A stretch of DNA of 64,000 nt from Silicimonas sp. GTDB lineage: Bacteria > Pseudomonadota > Alphaproteobacteria > Rhodobacterales > Rhodobacteraceae. Numbering within the stretch: the stretch's first letter is position 1; every line of letters begins with the position of its first letter. Positions 8,536-17,677 of this stretch are shown here, one piece after another. The stretch lies in the NCBI GenBank assembly GCA_022826205.1, contig JAJDVJ010000026.1, forward strand, positions 1-64,000, written 5' to 3'. Under the pieces are notes generated by a model. That model ran no database searches, was not told the DNA's origin, and saw only the letters and a program-made list of their open reading frames with translations. The position numbers and the translations under genes were made by a program.

Positions 8536-9522
8536 TCAATTGACGTTGTTGTTCGGCAGCGGAAGTTGGGAGAGGCCGAGCCTTTCCGACGTATATTCGT
8601 CCCTGAACAGTCCCGATACCTGCGAGGCGAAGTCGCGAAACGGGCCCACGCTGTTCAGATGCTTGGGCATGGCCAAGGCAACGCTGCGGGCGATCTCCTC
8701 CAACTCGTAGAATCGGACGCGTTTGCGGACATCGTCGGGAAGGTTTGGGATCACCGACATCGGGATGTGGCAAGTCGCCAGGCCGGCCGCAACTATCCGA
8801 ACGGCCGTTTCATGGGTCATGCAGCCAAAATACGCGTGCGCGCCGGGCAGGAGGTTCTGATACCAGTTCCGAGACTTCGCGGACCAGTGGGCGATATCGC
8901 CAATGTCCACGTACCGGTTGAGACACTCAATATGTCTAGGTGCATTGATTCCTGACAGGCAGACCCGAACAATATCCTCGGGAACCGACGCGGGCACCGC
9001 CAAGACGATCCGGTCGTCGAACAAGCCAAAGACACTCAGCGATGCACGATGCGGTTCCAGCCGTACGGCGCTGAGGACCGCAACATTGACCTTGTGCATC
9101 ATCAGTTTTTCGGTCAGTTCCGCGGAATTTATTGCCCAGACATGGTCAAAACGCGAAATCCGCGGCACCGACACGGCAATCTCGGCAACTCGTTCGATGA
9201 ACCGTCCGGTCAGAGATGGCGTCGCACCAAATGAGAGCGAAAGACCTCTTTCATCGAAGAGATCGAGGTGCCGTGTTTCAGCGGCATCGACGTCGGCGAG
9301 AATCCTCTCTGCGGAACTGGCCCAGTACATTCCGGCTGGGGTGAGTTCCGTTCGCGGGCTGCGCCGGCGAACAAAAAGTAGGACTCCGAGTGCGTTTTCC
9401 ATCTTGGCTAACTGTTGGGACACGCTCGGTTGCGACATCCCGAGTTGCCGAGTGGCGCGACTGATCGACCCAGCAATCGAAATTGCTCGCAATATTTCCA
9501 ATTGTCTGAGCGTCACTCTCAT
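8536..9522 (-). CDS. LysR-family transcriptional regulator
   Basis: A 328-residue regulator. The N-terminal winged helix-turn-helix is clear: LRQLEILRAISIAGSISRAT followed by LGMSQPSVSQQLAKMENALG and the wing LFVRRRSPRTELTPAG, all within residues 5-65. The remainder is an effector-binding domain of two alpha/beta lobes, typical in length for the family. The effector and targets cannot be told. There is no divergently transcribed partner at its 5' end (the next upstream gene lies on the same strand), so the usual rule of control over the divergent neighbour does not help here. Confidence 0.92.
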   Translation of the reverse strand: MRVTLRQLEILRAISIAGSISRATRQLGMSQPSVSQQLAKMENALGVLLFVRRRSPRTELTPAGMYWASSAERILADVDAAETRHLDLFDERGLSLSFGATPSLTGRFIERVAEIAVSVPRISRFDHVWAINSAELTEKLMMHKVNVAVLSAVRLEPHRASLSVFGLFDDRIVLAVPASVPEDIVRVCLSGINAPRHIECLNRYVDIGDIAHWSAKSRNWYQNLLPGAHAYFGCMTHETAVRIVAAGLATCHIPMSVIPNLPDDVRKRVRFYELEEIARSVALAMPKHLNSVGPFRDFASQVSGLFRDEYTSERLGLSQLPLPNNNVN

Positions 9523-9680
9523 GGATGGCGCGTCTTTCGACTTTGGGGTGAAACCAGCGAAACCGAAATCGAAGCTTCAGGCAAGAGCGCACGTCGAGCC
9601 GTCAAGTTGGGTGGTTCGATAGTCAATGCCTGCGTAGAACGTCAAATAGGGTGTCGACCGGCAGGTGCACCGCTGCCGAG

Positions 9681-10058
9681 TCAGGAACCCTTCCTATCTG
9701 GTCGCCTCAGCACTTGGTCCCCATCCCGGGTGCGCGCGACGTAGGCCCCGTCCGCCCTGAACCCGTAGAGCGTGCCGCCAGCCTCAAGTTGAGCCGCAAG
9801 ATCCGCCTTGATCTGGTCACGCCAATCCTTCGGAAAGCCCAGGATTTCGGGCTCCGGTCTGATCGTCGCATCATTTGTACTCATGCTGTCCAACATGCGT
9901 TCGACAGCCGTGATCTTCAACTCGACAGCTCGCAAGAACAGGCTGCCGCTCGCCCATTGCGGAAACATCGGTTGCTGGCCCCGCCCTGGCCATATTCTAA
10001 CGGAGTCAACCGGCAAGATCCTGTCCGTTTGACGATCGTTCAGCGCACGAAACGTCAC
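9681..10058 (-). CDS. Hypothetical protein, 125 residues
   Basis: A GTG-started frame whose product has a protein-like mix of residues, including a mixed helix (WASGSLFLRAVELKITAVER), an amphipathic second half and a charged C-terminus (VARTRDGDQVLRRPDRKGS). No signal peptide, membrane segment or known motif is seen. The ribosome site is weak, so the start is uncertain. It lies alone on the minus strand, 158 bp upstream of the LysR gene. It may be a real species-specific gene or the tail of a decayed one. Confidence 0.4.
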   Translation of the reverse strand: MTFRALNDRQTDRILPVDSVRIWPGRGQQPMFPQWASGSLFLRAVELKITAVERMLDSMSTNDATIRPEPEILGFPKDWRDQIKADLAAQLEAGGTLYGFRADGAYVARTRDGDQVLRRPDRKGS

Positions 10059-10398
10059 CCAAGAATTCCGGCCTGAAATCGAAGAAAGCTCGCCTCACGT
10101 GATCGGCCCGGTGAGATTCTCAAGAGAGGGTCATATTCGCTAAAATCGTTCTTTGCCGGAATTGGACTTGTTGATCTTGAGGATCCGGCAAGGCCTGGTC
10201 ACCGTACTGTCGTCGAATTCCCTGGAAGGCCATCCTGAACCAAGCAGGAATCGACCCTGTCCATGTCTTGAGTTCAAAGACGGGATCAAGCAAATTCAAG
10301 CCGTCGACTGGCCTTGGCCGCCACCAACTTTCGGGCGTGCCTCCGGATGGTCACGCAACGCCGCGCGACCACACCTTCCGGCCAACCGGAGAGCAGTC
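10059..10398. other. Intergenic region upstream of the cytochrome b561-YceI gene
   Basis: 340 bp with no gene that can be supported. It must hold the promoter of the b561-YceI gene; no clear -35/-10 pair or operator was recognised. The frame open upstream of 10399 is an extension without family resemblance. Confidence 0.4.
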
Positions 10399-11607
10399 AT
10401 GTCCCTCGCCAACAGCACGCAAAGTTTCGGCAGCGTCACCAAGACCTTCCACTGGCTGACAGCGCTCCTGATTCTCACCGCAATTCCGCTCGGCTGGTTC
10501 GCCAACCAACTCCCCTACGACACTTCGGAGGAGGTCGCGCGAAAGGCATTTTTCTTCTCGCTGCACAAAACGGTGGGCATCGCCACCTTCTTTGTCGGAG
10601 CGGCACGCATTTTCTGGGCGTCCACACAGGCCAAGCCGACCCCGCTGCACCCCGATCGCAAGGCCGAAACCTGGCTGGCAGACCTCGTCCACTGGCTTCT
10701 GTACGGATCGCTTGTGCTCGTGCCGCTCACAGGCTGGATTCACCATGCAGCCAGCGAAGGCTTTGCGCCGATCTGGTGGCCATTCGGCCAGGGTCTGCCG
10801 CTTATACCGAAGGACGAGGCCGTCTCCGCGACGTTCGCGGGCCTGCACATTGTCACGAAATGGGTGTTGATAGGCGCGATCGGCCTGCATCTGGCCGGGG
10901 CGCTCAAGCATCACATTGTCGACCGTGACGCCACGCTGCGCCGCATGCTGCCCGGCGCCAGCGTGGCGCCCTCTGTTCAGGTCACACGGCATCCTCGCTC
11001 CCCGATTGTAGCGGCACTGGCGCTCTGGCTCGTGGCGATTGGCATTGGCGGCGTGACTGGCGCCTATGACGACCACGCGCCAATAGCGCCAGCCGCCGCT
11101 ACGCTGGATGTGGCCAACACCGACTGGAACGTCCAAGACGGCACCCTCACAATCGCTGTCCAACAACTCGGCACCTCGGTCGAAGGCAGCTTCTCCGACT
11201 GGACCGCTGCCATCTCATTCAAACCGCGAGACGAGGTTGGCCCAGCTGGCACTGTTGACGTAATTGTTTCCATTGGGTCGCTCAAGCTGGGGTCGGTAAC
11301 CGCACAAGCGCTTGGAGCGGAGTTCTTCGATGCGGCAACCTTTTCGACCGCCCGGTTCAAGGCAGAAATCGTACGCACCGAGGAAGGTTATGTCGCACAA
11401 GGTCCGCTCACCATCCGTGACCAGTCAGTGTCCGTGAATTTGCCTTTTACCATCGACATTGTTGACGGCACCGCCTCCGCCATTGGTCGGCTGGACGTCA
11501 ATAGGCTCGATTTCCAAATCGGCCAGAACTACCCCGACGAAAGCTCTGTCGGCTTCACTGTAGGCATCAACTTTGCGCTCACAGCCAGAAGCGACGCGGG
11601 CAACTGA
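10399..11607 (+). CDS. Cytochrome b561-YceI domain fusion protein
   Basis: A 402-residue two-domain membrane protein. Residues 5-185 form a four-helix dihaem cytochrome b561 domain with its histidines in TKTFHWLTALL, FSLHKTVG, LVHWLLYG, LHIVTKWV and GALKHHIVD. A fifth hydrophobic segment (about 205-225) leads to a C-terminal YceI-like lipocalin beta-barrel on the periplasmic side (about 235-400; TDWNVQDGTLTI to the terminal NFAL). b561 proteins exchange electrons with quinones, and YceI barrels bind isoprenoid lipids, so the fusion suggests handling of a quinone or similar lipid. ATG 10399 follows ACCGGAGAGC and gives the canonical b561 start. It converges on a separate YceI gene across a hairpin. 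Confidence 0.88.
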   Translation: MSLANSTQSFGSVTKTFHWLTALLILTAIPLGWFANQLPYDTSEEVARKAFFFSLHKTVGIATFFVGAARIFWASTQAKPTPLHPDRKAETWLADLVHWLLYGSLVLVPLTGWIHHAASEGFAPIWWPFGQGLPLIPKDEAVSATFAGLHIVTKWVLIGAIGLHLAGALKHHIVDRDATLRRMLPGASVAPSVQVTRHPRSPIVAALALWLVAIGIGGVTGAYDDHAPIAPAAATLDVANTDWNVQDGTLTIAVQQLGTSVEGSFSDWTAAISFKPRDEVGPAGTVDVIVSIGSLKLGSVTAQALGAEFFDAATFSTARFKAEIVRTEEGYVAQGPLTIRDQSVSVNLPFTIDIVDGTASAIGRLDVNRLDFQIGQNYPDESSVGFTVGINFALTARSDAGN

Positions 11608-11752
11608 ATGACCGCAGCGCGGTCGGAGCGCGCGATGGCGCCCGCCGGTTGCCCAAACGACCACCACGTTGGAACCTGGGCATACTTCACAGCTCTGAGT
11701 CAGATTTGGCAATGTCTTGGAACGTGCCTGTCGGTGCCGTACCGCCCAAAGG

Positions 11753-11783
11753 AAGACCGCCGATCCATGGGACCGGCGGTCTT
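11753..11783. terminator. Bidirectional terminator-like hairpin
   Basis: A perfect 10-bp inverted repeat (AAGACCGCCG / CGGCGGTCTT) with an 11-nt loop sits between the convergent b561-YceI and yceI genes, 25 bp beyond the end of yceI. The flanking T-tracts are short on both sides, but position and symmetry fit a terminator shared by both genes. Confidence 0.65.
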
Positions 11784-11808
11784 GTCAATTCTCGCGGCTG
11801 GAAGACGT

Positions 11809-12390
11809 CTACTCGGCCTTCAGCGCCTCGATGGAAATTGACACTTCGACCTCGTCGCTCACGGCAGGCGCAAAGGCACCGAGGCCAAAGTCCGACCGTT
11901 TCAGCAACGTGGTGGCATTGAGACCCAGCGTCGGCGTGCCCCGCTTGGGGCCAAAGGGATAGGGTGCGGCTCGGTTCAACGTGGTGGCCAGTGTCACCGA
12001 TTGGGTCACGCCATTCATGTTTAGGTCGCCGATGATGTTGGCGGTATTGTCACCGGTTACCTCGATGCCCGTCGAGACAAATGTGATCATGTCGCCCTCT
12101 GCCGCGCCGAAGAAATCCCCGGACATGAAATGCGCGTCGCGTGACTCCCAACCGGTGAACATGCTCATCACCGGCATCGACACGGACACGCTTGAATTGG
12201 CGGGATCGCTCTTGTCGAACATGATCTCGCCCTCGAAGCCCGAGAACATGCCCGTGGTCGTGGAAAAGCCGAGTTGGTTATAGCTGAAGACGACCTGGCT
12301 GTGGCTGGAGTCAAGCGCAAATTTCTCTGGTGCTGAAAACGCCGCCGACGCGCCGGTCGAAATTGCCGCGGCAAGCAGGAACTGTTTCAT
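11809..12390 (-). CDS. yceI-like: YceI-family periplasmic lipid-binding protein
   Basis: A 193-residue secreted protein. The signal peptide covers residues 1-19 (KQFLLAAAISTGASAAFSA). The mature part is a single YceI domain beginning with FALDSSHSQVVFSYNQLGFS, with FSGFEGEIMFD and the C-terminal FGLGAF and VEVSISIEA strands typical of the family. YceI proteins are eight-stranded lipocalin-like barrels that bind isoprenoid chains; the physiological ligand here is unknown. The ATG at 12390 is preceded by a TTGGAGG-type ribosome site. Its opposite neighbour is a b561-YceI fusion, so two YceI domains are encoded within 2 kb and probably act on the same ligand. Confidence 0.92.
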   Translation of the reverse strand: MKQFLLAAAISTGASAAFSAPEKFALDSSHSQVVFSYNQLGFSTTTGMFSGFEGEIMFDKSDPANSSVSVSMPVMSMFTGWESRDAHFMSGDFFGAAEGDMITFVSTGIEVTGDNTANIIGDLNMNGVTQSVTLATTLNRAAPYPFGPKRGTPTLGLNATTLLKRSDFGLGAFAPAVSDEVEVSISIEALKAE

Positions 12391-12703
12391 TGGAGGAAGG
12401 TTCCGTCTCTCTGGTTAGGTTGCGCCCACAGGATATAGAACTTTCGGAACTACGGACAACTTGCGATTTCGAAACAGTGCATCCGGAGTAGCGGAGCCGG
12501 TGTGCCATTCCTTGACGGTCATTTTTCCTGTCCTAGCAGCGCACCGGCCTCGGCTCGTGGCGAAATCGGTGCTCAGCCTTTCCTTCCTGATGGAATTGCA
12601 CCGACCACACCTGCATCAGCAGACTTGGCCTTCTGTTTGCTGGTTGTGGTCTTGCCCGAGTCAGGCTCTCAAGACTTGAGCCTTTCCAGACACGCACTCT
12701 CGG
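12391..12703. other. Intergenic region upstream of yceI
   Basis: 313 bp between the yceI start and the end of the M48 peptidase gene. No gene, repeat or clear regulatory site is seen. Confidence 0.4.
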
Positions 12704-13402
12704 TCAGCCGACGCTTTGCCGCACAATGCGAATCCTGTCGGCATTGGGTGGGTGCGTGCCGAGAAAGCGATCACCCGGGTCAGCGGCATCCTGAAAGTAG
12801 AGCACGCCACGAAGCGCGTCGAATCCAGCGCGTTCGGCTATCTTTGCGCCGAGCGCGTCTGCCTCAAGTTCGTATTCCTTGGAGTAGCTTCTAGCTCCAA
12901 TTGTCCCGCCGATGTCGGCGGCTACATCCAGACCACTCTCGTCAAGACCGGCCGCGGCCCCGAAAATCGCTCCGATCAGGGTGCCCGCGATAGCCGATGA
13001 CTGCGTCTGTAGAATATGCTCCTCAATGTGGTGGGCCGCTTCGTGGGAAAGAGCGAAGGCAATTTCGTCCTGATTCCTCATCGCGCGGAGCAGCGACGCC
13101 GTGAAGACAATCACAGGACGTCCATTCCGCTGGTACGTCTGATATGCATTTGGCTGCAGGTTTGGCCGTTCGTCTACCAGGATCAGGAAGTCGCAGTTCA
13201 GGTTCGCCTGTGCCTCACGGCAGATCTGCTCAGCGACGGGCTCAACGCGCCGCATGACAGCGCGAAAGTCATCAACTCCCTGAGCGGAGCCCGTGCGCAT
13301 GACTTTGGGCAAGGATGCAAGTTCAGGGCGCTGCGTCGCGTCTGGAACACAGGCAACCAAAACGACCATCGCGCTGACCGCAATGCAAACTGGGTGGATC
13401 AT
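12704..13402 (-). CDS. M48-family metallopeptidase, lipoprotein
   Basis: A 232-residue zinc peptidase of the M48 (HtpX/BepA/LoiP-like) family, probably anchored in the envelope. The N-terminus is a lipoprotein signal with lipobox LVAC (C18). The zinc-binding site is HEAAH at residues 120-124, and the third ligand should be the glutamate of YELEADALGA (about 178). A glycine/alanine-rich segment (AGTLIGAIFGAAAG) lies between the two. The C-terminal FLGTHPPNADRI is the usual M48 ending. Relatives take part in outer-membrane protein quality control. It stands alone, with no operon partner. Confidence 0.9.
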   Translation of the reverse strand: MIHPVCIAVSAMVVLVACVPDATQRPELASLPKVMRTGSAQGVDDFRAVMRRVEPVAEQICREAQANLNCDFLILVDERPNLQPNAYQTYQRNGRPVIVFTASLLRAMRNQDEIAFALSHEAAHHIEEHILQTQSSAIAGTLIGAIFGAAAGLDESGLDVAADIGGTIGARSYSKEYELEADALGAKIAERAGFDALRGVLYFQDAADPGDRFLGTHPPNADRIRIVRQSVG

Positions 13403-13568
13403 CTCAATGCCTTGATTCGCGTTTCGGACACATGTTGATGCAGTTCACGCCAAGCCTGCAATACGGTTGCTCAAGCCCGCCGTTCTGCGCCGGAACCTGC
13501 GTTGCTCGTTAACGATGCCAATGTCCTGTGCGACCTGCATTCGGCTTCGTCATGCCCCTTCAGCGGAG

Positions 13569-14564
13569 TCAATCGTCGAGATCATGCGCGGGACGCGGCG
13601 CGGCGGCGCGGCGCAAACGGTCATTGATCGCCCTCCCAAGGTCGCGATCAGGGATCGGAGCTACGGCAATTCTCTCCTCGCCCTCCGCATCAGCTTCGTG
13701 AAACAACGCGAACAGTCTGGACGCCGCTTCCCTTAGATCGCCGTCCTGCGAGAGCGAGGCGTTTCCCTTTATGTCGCCGAAACCCAAATGCCACTCGCCG
13801 GGCGCGGCAACCCGGACGTTCATTCGAACTAGACCACTCGGCGCATAGTGGGAGGCAAGCTGGCCAGGAGACTCGACGCGGACTGAAGTGTCAGCAGGCG
13901 ACGTGATGCGCGCGATATCCTCCGAAACCACAAAAACTCCTTCGCGCAGCACGACTGGCAGCTTGTCTCGAAACCCAATAATCGTGGACTCAAGCCCGGC
14001 GGCTGCCATTCCTCCATCAAGGACCGCTGCAATGCGGCCGCCCAGCCCGGTCATGACATGATCCGCCGTAGTCGAACTGATCCTGCCAGACGGGTTGGCC
14101 GATGGCGCTGCAATCGGCCCGTTGAATGCCTTGAGCAGATCCTGCGCCACAGGCGAAACAGGCACCCGAAGCGCCACGGTCGACTGCCCTGCCGTGACCA
14201 AGGAAGAGATGCCGCTTCGTTCCCGCAAGGGCACGACCAGCGTCAGGCCGGCAGGCCAGCCGTTCCTGATGAATGGAAGCGCGGCCTCCGGGAATCTCGC
14301 GAACTCCTTGGCCCGATCGATGTCCGACACATGCGTGATAAGGGGATTGAACGAAGGCCTGTCCTTTGCCTCAAAAATTCCGGCAACGGCAATTCCGTTC
14401 CGTGCGTCGGCACCCAAGCCGTAGACGGTCTCGGTGGGAAATGCGACGAGCAAACCTCCTGCGAGAAGTTCGGCCGCACGGGAGATTCCGCTCTCGTCGG
14501 CTGCAAGTCTCTCGGTCTCTTCGGGCATGTCCCGCGACATCACGTGTTGATTGCGACTGACCAT
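13569..14564 (-). CDS. tsaC/sua5-like: L-threonylcarbamoyladenylate synthase (Sua5/YrdC family)
   Basis: Makes threonylcarbamoyl-AMP from threonine, bicarbonate and ATP for the t6A37 modification of ANN-decoding tRNAs. The YrdC domain occupies the first two thirds, with VAFPTETVYGLGADA, the SFNPLITHV segment, and the nucleotide-binding PSANPSG. The last third is a Sua5 C-terminal domain (from ASHYAPSG, about 240), so this is the long Sua5 form. The start is uncertain: ATGs at 14564, 14540 and 14528 and a TTG at 14576 are all in frame and none has a good ribosome site. The 14528 start would give the most typical N-terminus. The gene diverges from a broken acyl-CoA dehydrogenase. Confidence 0.88.
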   Translation of the reverse strand: MVSRNQHVMSRDMPEETERLAADESGISRAAELLAGGLLVAFPTETVYGLGADARNGIAVAGIFEAKDRPSFNPLITHVSDIDRAKEFARFPEAALPFIRNGWPAGLTLVVPLRERSGISSLVTAGQSTVALRVPVSPVAQDLLKAFNGPIAAPSANPSGRISSTTADHVMTGLGGRIAAVLDGGMAAAGLESTIIGFRDKLPVVLREGVFVVSEDIARITSPADTSVRVESPGQLASHYAPSGLVRMNVRVAAPGEWHLGFGDIKGNASLSQDGDLREAASRLFALFHEADAEGEERIAVAPIPDRDLGRAINDRLRRAAAPRPAHDLDD

Positions 14565-14643
14565 CGCAAAATGCAAGGTTCCAGCTTACTCGTTAACGAC
14601 GCATCGCCATGATGCCAACCTGGATTCACCGGAGCGAACGCGA

Positions 14644-15270
14644 ATGTCTTTAAGGTCACCGGTCAGCGAATTTCGATCATCCTGCGGAACGTGGTTGGAT
14701 TCCCGGAAGTCAACGCCACAGAGAGGTTTGAGAGTGCCGCTCCCGATCTTGTGGACACAGTTCTGCGAGAGGACGCGAAGCTCTGTGATGGCGCCTTGGC
14801 GCCGCTTGCCGCCATCGGGGACTCCCACCCTGCAAGGGTGGAGAACTGTAACATGCGCACGCTCCCAAGATTCGACGAGCGGTTTCGTAGAATTGCAGAA
14901 GGCGGCTGGGTCGGTTTGGCCGCGGATCCAGAGCACGGTGGCATGGGACTGCCTACCACCCTCGGTTCGACTATCAACGACTTGACGGCGAGCGCGTGCT
15001 TCGCGCTTCAACCCAATGCCATACTGACGCAAGGCCAGATCGAAGCTCTCGAAGCGCACGGCAGCGATGAAATGAAGGCGATTTACCTTCCCAGACTCAT
15101 CCCCGGCGAGTGGTCAAGCACGATGAACCTGGGCGAGCCACAAGCCGGCAGGGACGTGGACGCATTTCTATGTCCAGCGGCTGTTGCCGGAGCACGCGGC
15201 GCTCTTGGCTCAGACACGGCAAGATGGAGAGCGGGCCTTCGATCTTTTGCCCGATGACCTCGCTTCCTGA
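14644..15270 (+). pseudogene. Acyl-CoA dehydrogenase pseudogene (frameshift plus large internal deletion)
   Basis: Three pieces of one family-typical protein are seen in different frames. ATG 14644 starts MSLRSPVSEF, then the sense frame shifts by one base near 14670 and continues as ILRNVVGFPEV through GDSHPAR, FRRIAEGGWVGLAADPEHGG and WSSTMNLGEPQAGRDV, the N-terminal third of a long acyl-CoA dehydrogenase. At about 15155 the frame changes again and reads directly into FYVQRLLPEHAALLAQTR and LLPDDLAS*, the expected C-terminal tail. Some 400 residues, including the flavin-binding core and catalytic base, are missing. No functional enzyme can be made from it. It probably once catalysed the first step of beta-oxidation. 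Confidence 0.85.
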
Positions 15271-15457
15271 ATTTACTTGGTCACTTTTGCAAAGAGCTCA
15301 AATTCCGCGTCCACCGCTCCTCGACGCTCCCGTTCGGATTGCTCTCGTCGGTAGTCGGCAATTGGCCCGGCCAGTCAAATACTGGAGCAAGGACAACTGA
15401 CCCGTACGGACCACGTGTCCACGTGATCGCTTTCCGGGACAAGCACTGAGTCGCGGG

Positions 15458-16297
15458 CTATCCGGACAAGCCACCAAACGTCCGGACGTCCGTTCCCTCG
15501 GCGCGCCGCTTCTGCGTGTATGCCGCAAAGGCCCCTGGCACGACCTCGGGCTGCCAATTCAATAGTGCCTCTTGATAGCTGGGACGGGCGGAAACCCTAT
15601 CAAACCAGGACTTCAGATTTCGTGTCCTCTCAAACGGCCATCCCATAAGATTGAACCGGTGGAAGTTCGGCATCCAGGCCACATCAGAAAGTGAGAATTC
15701 ATCGCCACCCAGAAATCTCCGACCATCCGACAACAGATCGTCGAGGTGCCGAAACCCCTCGTCTGTCCGACGGACGGCAGCATCGATGCGTCCGGGATCG
15801 AAACCCTTGGCGAAGTCGATTCTGAACTGTTTCAGCCAGTCGTTCTTATGGGTTCTCTGAAACGACTCTGCATCTTCGGTGCTTGGTGGCGGTCTGGAGC
15901 GAAACAGGAATTCAAAGCTCAGCAGCTTGAGGTCCAACTGCGCCTCGTCCGCCACTTTCAGCAGTTCCGGTGACGCCGATTTCGCCAAGGAGCTGTCACC
16001 CCCGGCAACCTTCTGGATAATGTCAACGGACTCTATGAAGAGATGGCCGTCATCCACGAGCGCAGGAACCAGACCTTTGGGATGGATCGCCTGATACTCC
16101 TTCGTCGCGTGCTCGTTGCGTTCCAAGTCGATCACGTGGCTGACGAATGGCTTGCCAGTCTCAGCCAAAACGATCCGCACACGTTGGGAGCAGCTTGACA
16201 TAGGCGCATGCCACAGATGGAGGCCCCTAAGCGACTTCAGCGACTTGTCCTTGGGTTCAATTTCAGGCATCGCTCCTATCTCATCTCCTGGTCCCAT
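15458..16297 (-). CDS. Glutathione S-transferase family protein
   Basis: A 279-residue cytosolic GST-like protein. The thioredoxin-fold N-terminal domain is clear: LWHAPMSSCSQRVRIVLAETGKP, the cis-proline GLVPALVDDG and the glutathione-binding LFIESVDI. The all-helical C-terminal domain follows, with FSLSDVAWMPNFHR as the N-capping-box region. S31-C32-S33 lie where GSTs place their catalytic Ser or Cys. The domain linker is longer than in minimal GSTs. ATG 16270 (MPEIEPKD) is an alternative start next to a GGAG, so the first nine residues may not be made. Substrate unknown; it lies alone between convergent or same-strand genes. Confidence 0.88.
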   Translation of the reverse strand: MGPGDEIGAMPEIEPKDKSLKSLRGLHLWHAPMSSCSQRVRIVLAETGKPFVSHVIDLERNEHATKEYQAIHPKGLVPALVDDGHLFIESVDIIQKVAGGDSSLAKSASPELLKVADEAQLDLKLLSFEFLFRSRPPPSTEDAESFQRTHKNDWLKQFRIDFAKGFDPGRIDAAVRRTDEGFRHLDDLLSDGRRFLGGDEFSLSDVAWMPNFHRFNLMGWPFERTRNLKSWFDRVSARPSYQEALLNWQPEVVPGAFAAYTQKRRAEGTDVRTFGGLSG

Positions 16298-16356
16298 TGA
16301 TCACACAAATTTGGGAAGCAACAAGATCAATCGACAGTACTGACGCCCGAGGTGCA

Positions 16357-17532
16357 TCAGTGGTGATGGTCTCCGGTTCGCAATCTTCCTTCGGCGATCT
16401 CGACCCACCACGAACACCCGTGTGGAATCGCGGCGTCGTTGAAGTCATACGTCGGCTGGTGGACACTAGCCGTATCGCCATTTCCGAGAAGGATGTAGGC
16501 ACCGGGACAGGCATTCAGCATGAATGCGAAATCCTCGCCACCCATTGTAAGGTCGGCATGTCCGCAATCGCCAGCCACCCGTTTCGCGGCCTCGATGGCG
16601 TGACCGGTCTCGGCCTCGCTGTTCGCCATCGAGGGGTAGTTCCGGTGGTATCCAATCTCCGCCTTGGCACCGAACGCTGCCGCCGTCTGCATGACGGTCT
16701 CGCGAATGCGCCTCTCCGCCATTTCCTGAACCTCTGATTCCAGAGACCGGACCGTGCCCTTGAGCGTGACACGCTCGGGAATGACGTTGTAGGCCGTTGA
16801 CGACGTCTCGAAGGACGTCACCGAGATCACCAGCTGCTTGACGGGATCAAGATTCCGGCTCGTGATCGTCTGCAGCGCAAGGACGACCTGGCATGCGACG
16901 ACAGTCACGTCTATGCCTTCATGTGGCTTCGCTGCATGCGCACCGTCAGCTGCAATCGTGACATCGAAATGATCGGCTGCAGCAAAGAACTTTCCGGCCC
17001 GGATCGCAAACGTTCCGATTTCCGCTTCGGGCCAGTTGTGCATTCCGTAGACCTCGTCGATGCCGAAGCGCTCAATCATGCCGTCATCGACCATTTCGCG
17101 CCCGCCGCCGCCGCCTTCTTCGGCGGGCTGGAAAATGACCGCGACGGTTCCATCGAAATTCCGAGTCTCCGCAAGGTATTTCGCGGCGCCAAGGAGCATC
17201 GCGGTGTGCCCGTCATGCCCGCAGGCATGCATCTTGCCGGGCGTTTTCGATGCATAGTCCAGCCCGGTTTCCTCGTGGATTGGCAAGGCATCCATGTCGG
17301 CGCGCAGGCCCACCGTCTTCCCTGAAGCTTGGGTCTTGCCACGGATCAACCCTACAACACCCGTGCGCCCGATGCCGGTCACCACCTCGTCGCATCCGAA
17401 TTCCTTGAGTTTCTCCTCCACGATCCCGGCGGTGCGATGCACCTCGAAGAGCAATTCCGGATGCGTGTGGAAATCACGCCGCCACGCGGTGATTTCGTCA
17501 TGCAGTTCAGCAAACCTGTTGCGAGTGGGCAT
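16357..17532 (-). CDS. M20-family amidohydrolase (hippurate hydrolase-like)
   Basis: A 391-residue metallohydrolase that removes an acyl group from N-acyl amino acids or related amides. Metal-ligand motifs of the M20D subfamily are all present: RADMDALPI, MHACGHDGHTAMLLGAAKYL, FQPAEEGGGGG, MHNWP and MGGEDFAFML near the C-terminus. The dimerisation lid domain lies in the middle (VTIAADGAHAAKPHEGID). The ATG at 17532 follows GAAGAGG at good spacing; upstream codons add an atypical extension. It diverges from ccmC. Relatives include hippurate, indole-acetyl-amino-acid and N-acetyl-diaminopimelate hydrolases; the true substrate is not decided by sequence. Confidence 0.9.
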   Translation of the reverse strand: MPTRNRFAELHDEITAWRRDFHTHPELLFEVHRTAGIVEEKLKEFGCDEVVTGIGRTGVVGLIRGKTQASGKTVGLRADMDALPIHEETGLDYASKTPGKMHACGHDGHTAMLLGAAKYLAETRNFDGTVAVIFQPAEEGGGGGREMVDDGMIERFGIDEVYGMHNWPEAEIGTFAIRAGKFFAAADHFDVTIAADGAHAAKPHEGIDVTVVACQVVLALQTITSRNLDPVKQLVISVTSFETSSTAYNVIPERVTLKGTVRSLESEVQEMAERRIRETVMQTAAAFGAKAEIGYHRNYPSMANSEAETGHAIEAAKRVAGDCGHADLTMGGEDFAFMLNACPGAYILLGNGDTASVHQPTYDFNDAAIPHGCSWWVEIAEGRLRTGDHHH

Positions 17533-17677
17533 CGTGCACCTCTTCAGTTCATTCTTGCAACTTTCGGACTTTATTCGGGAACGCAAGCCCTTCGTCCTCA
17601 CGAGCGCGTCAATCAGCCCTGCATCCAGGCCGCATGCGTCCCTTGAGGGCGGCCCATACCAAGGCTAGGTATCGCGC

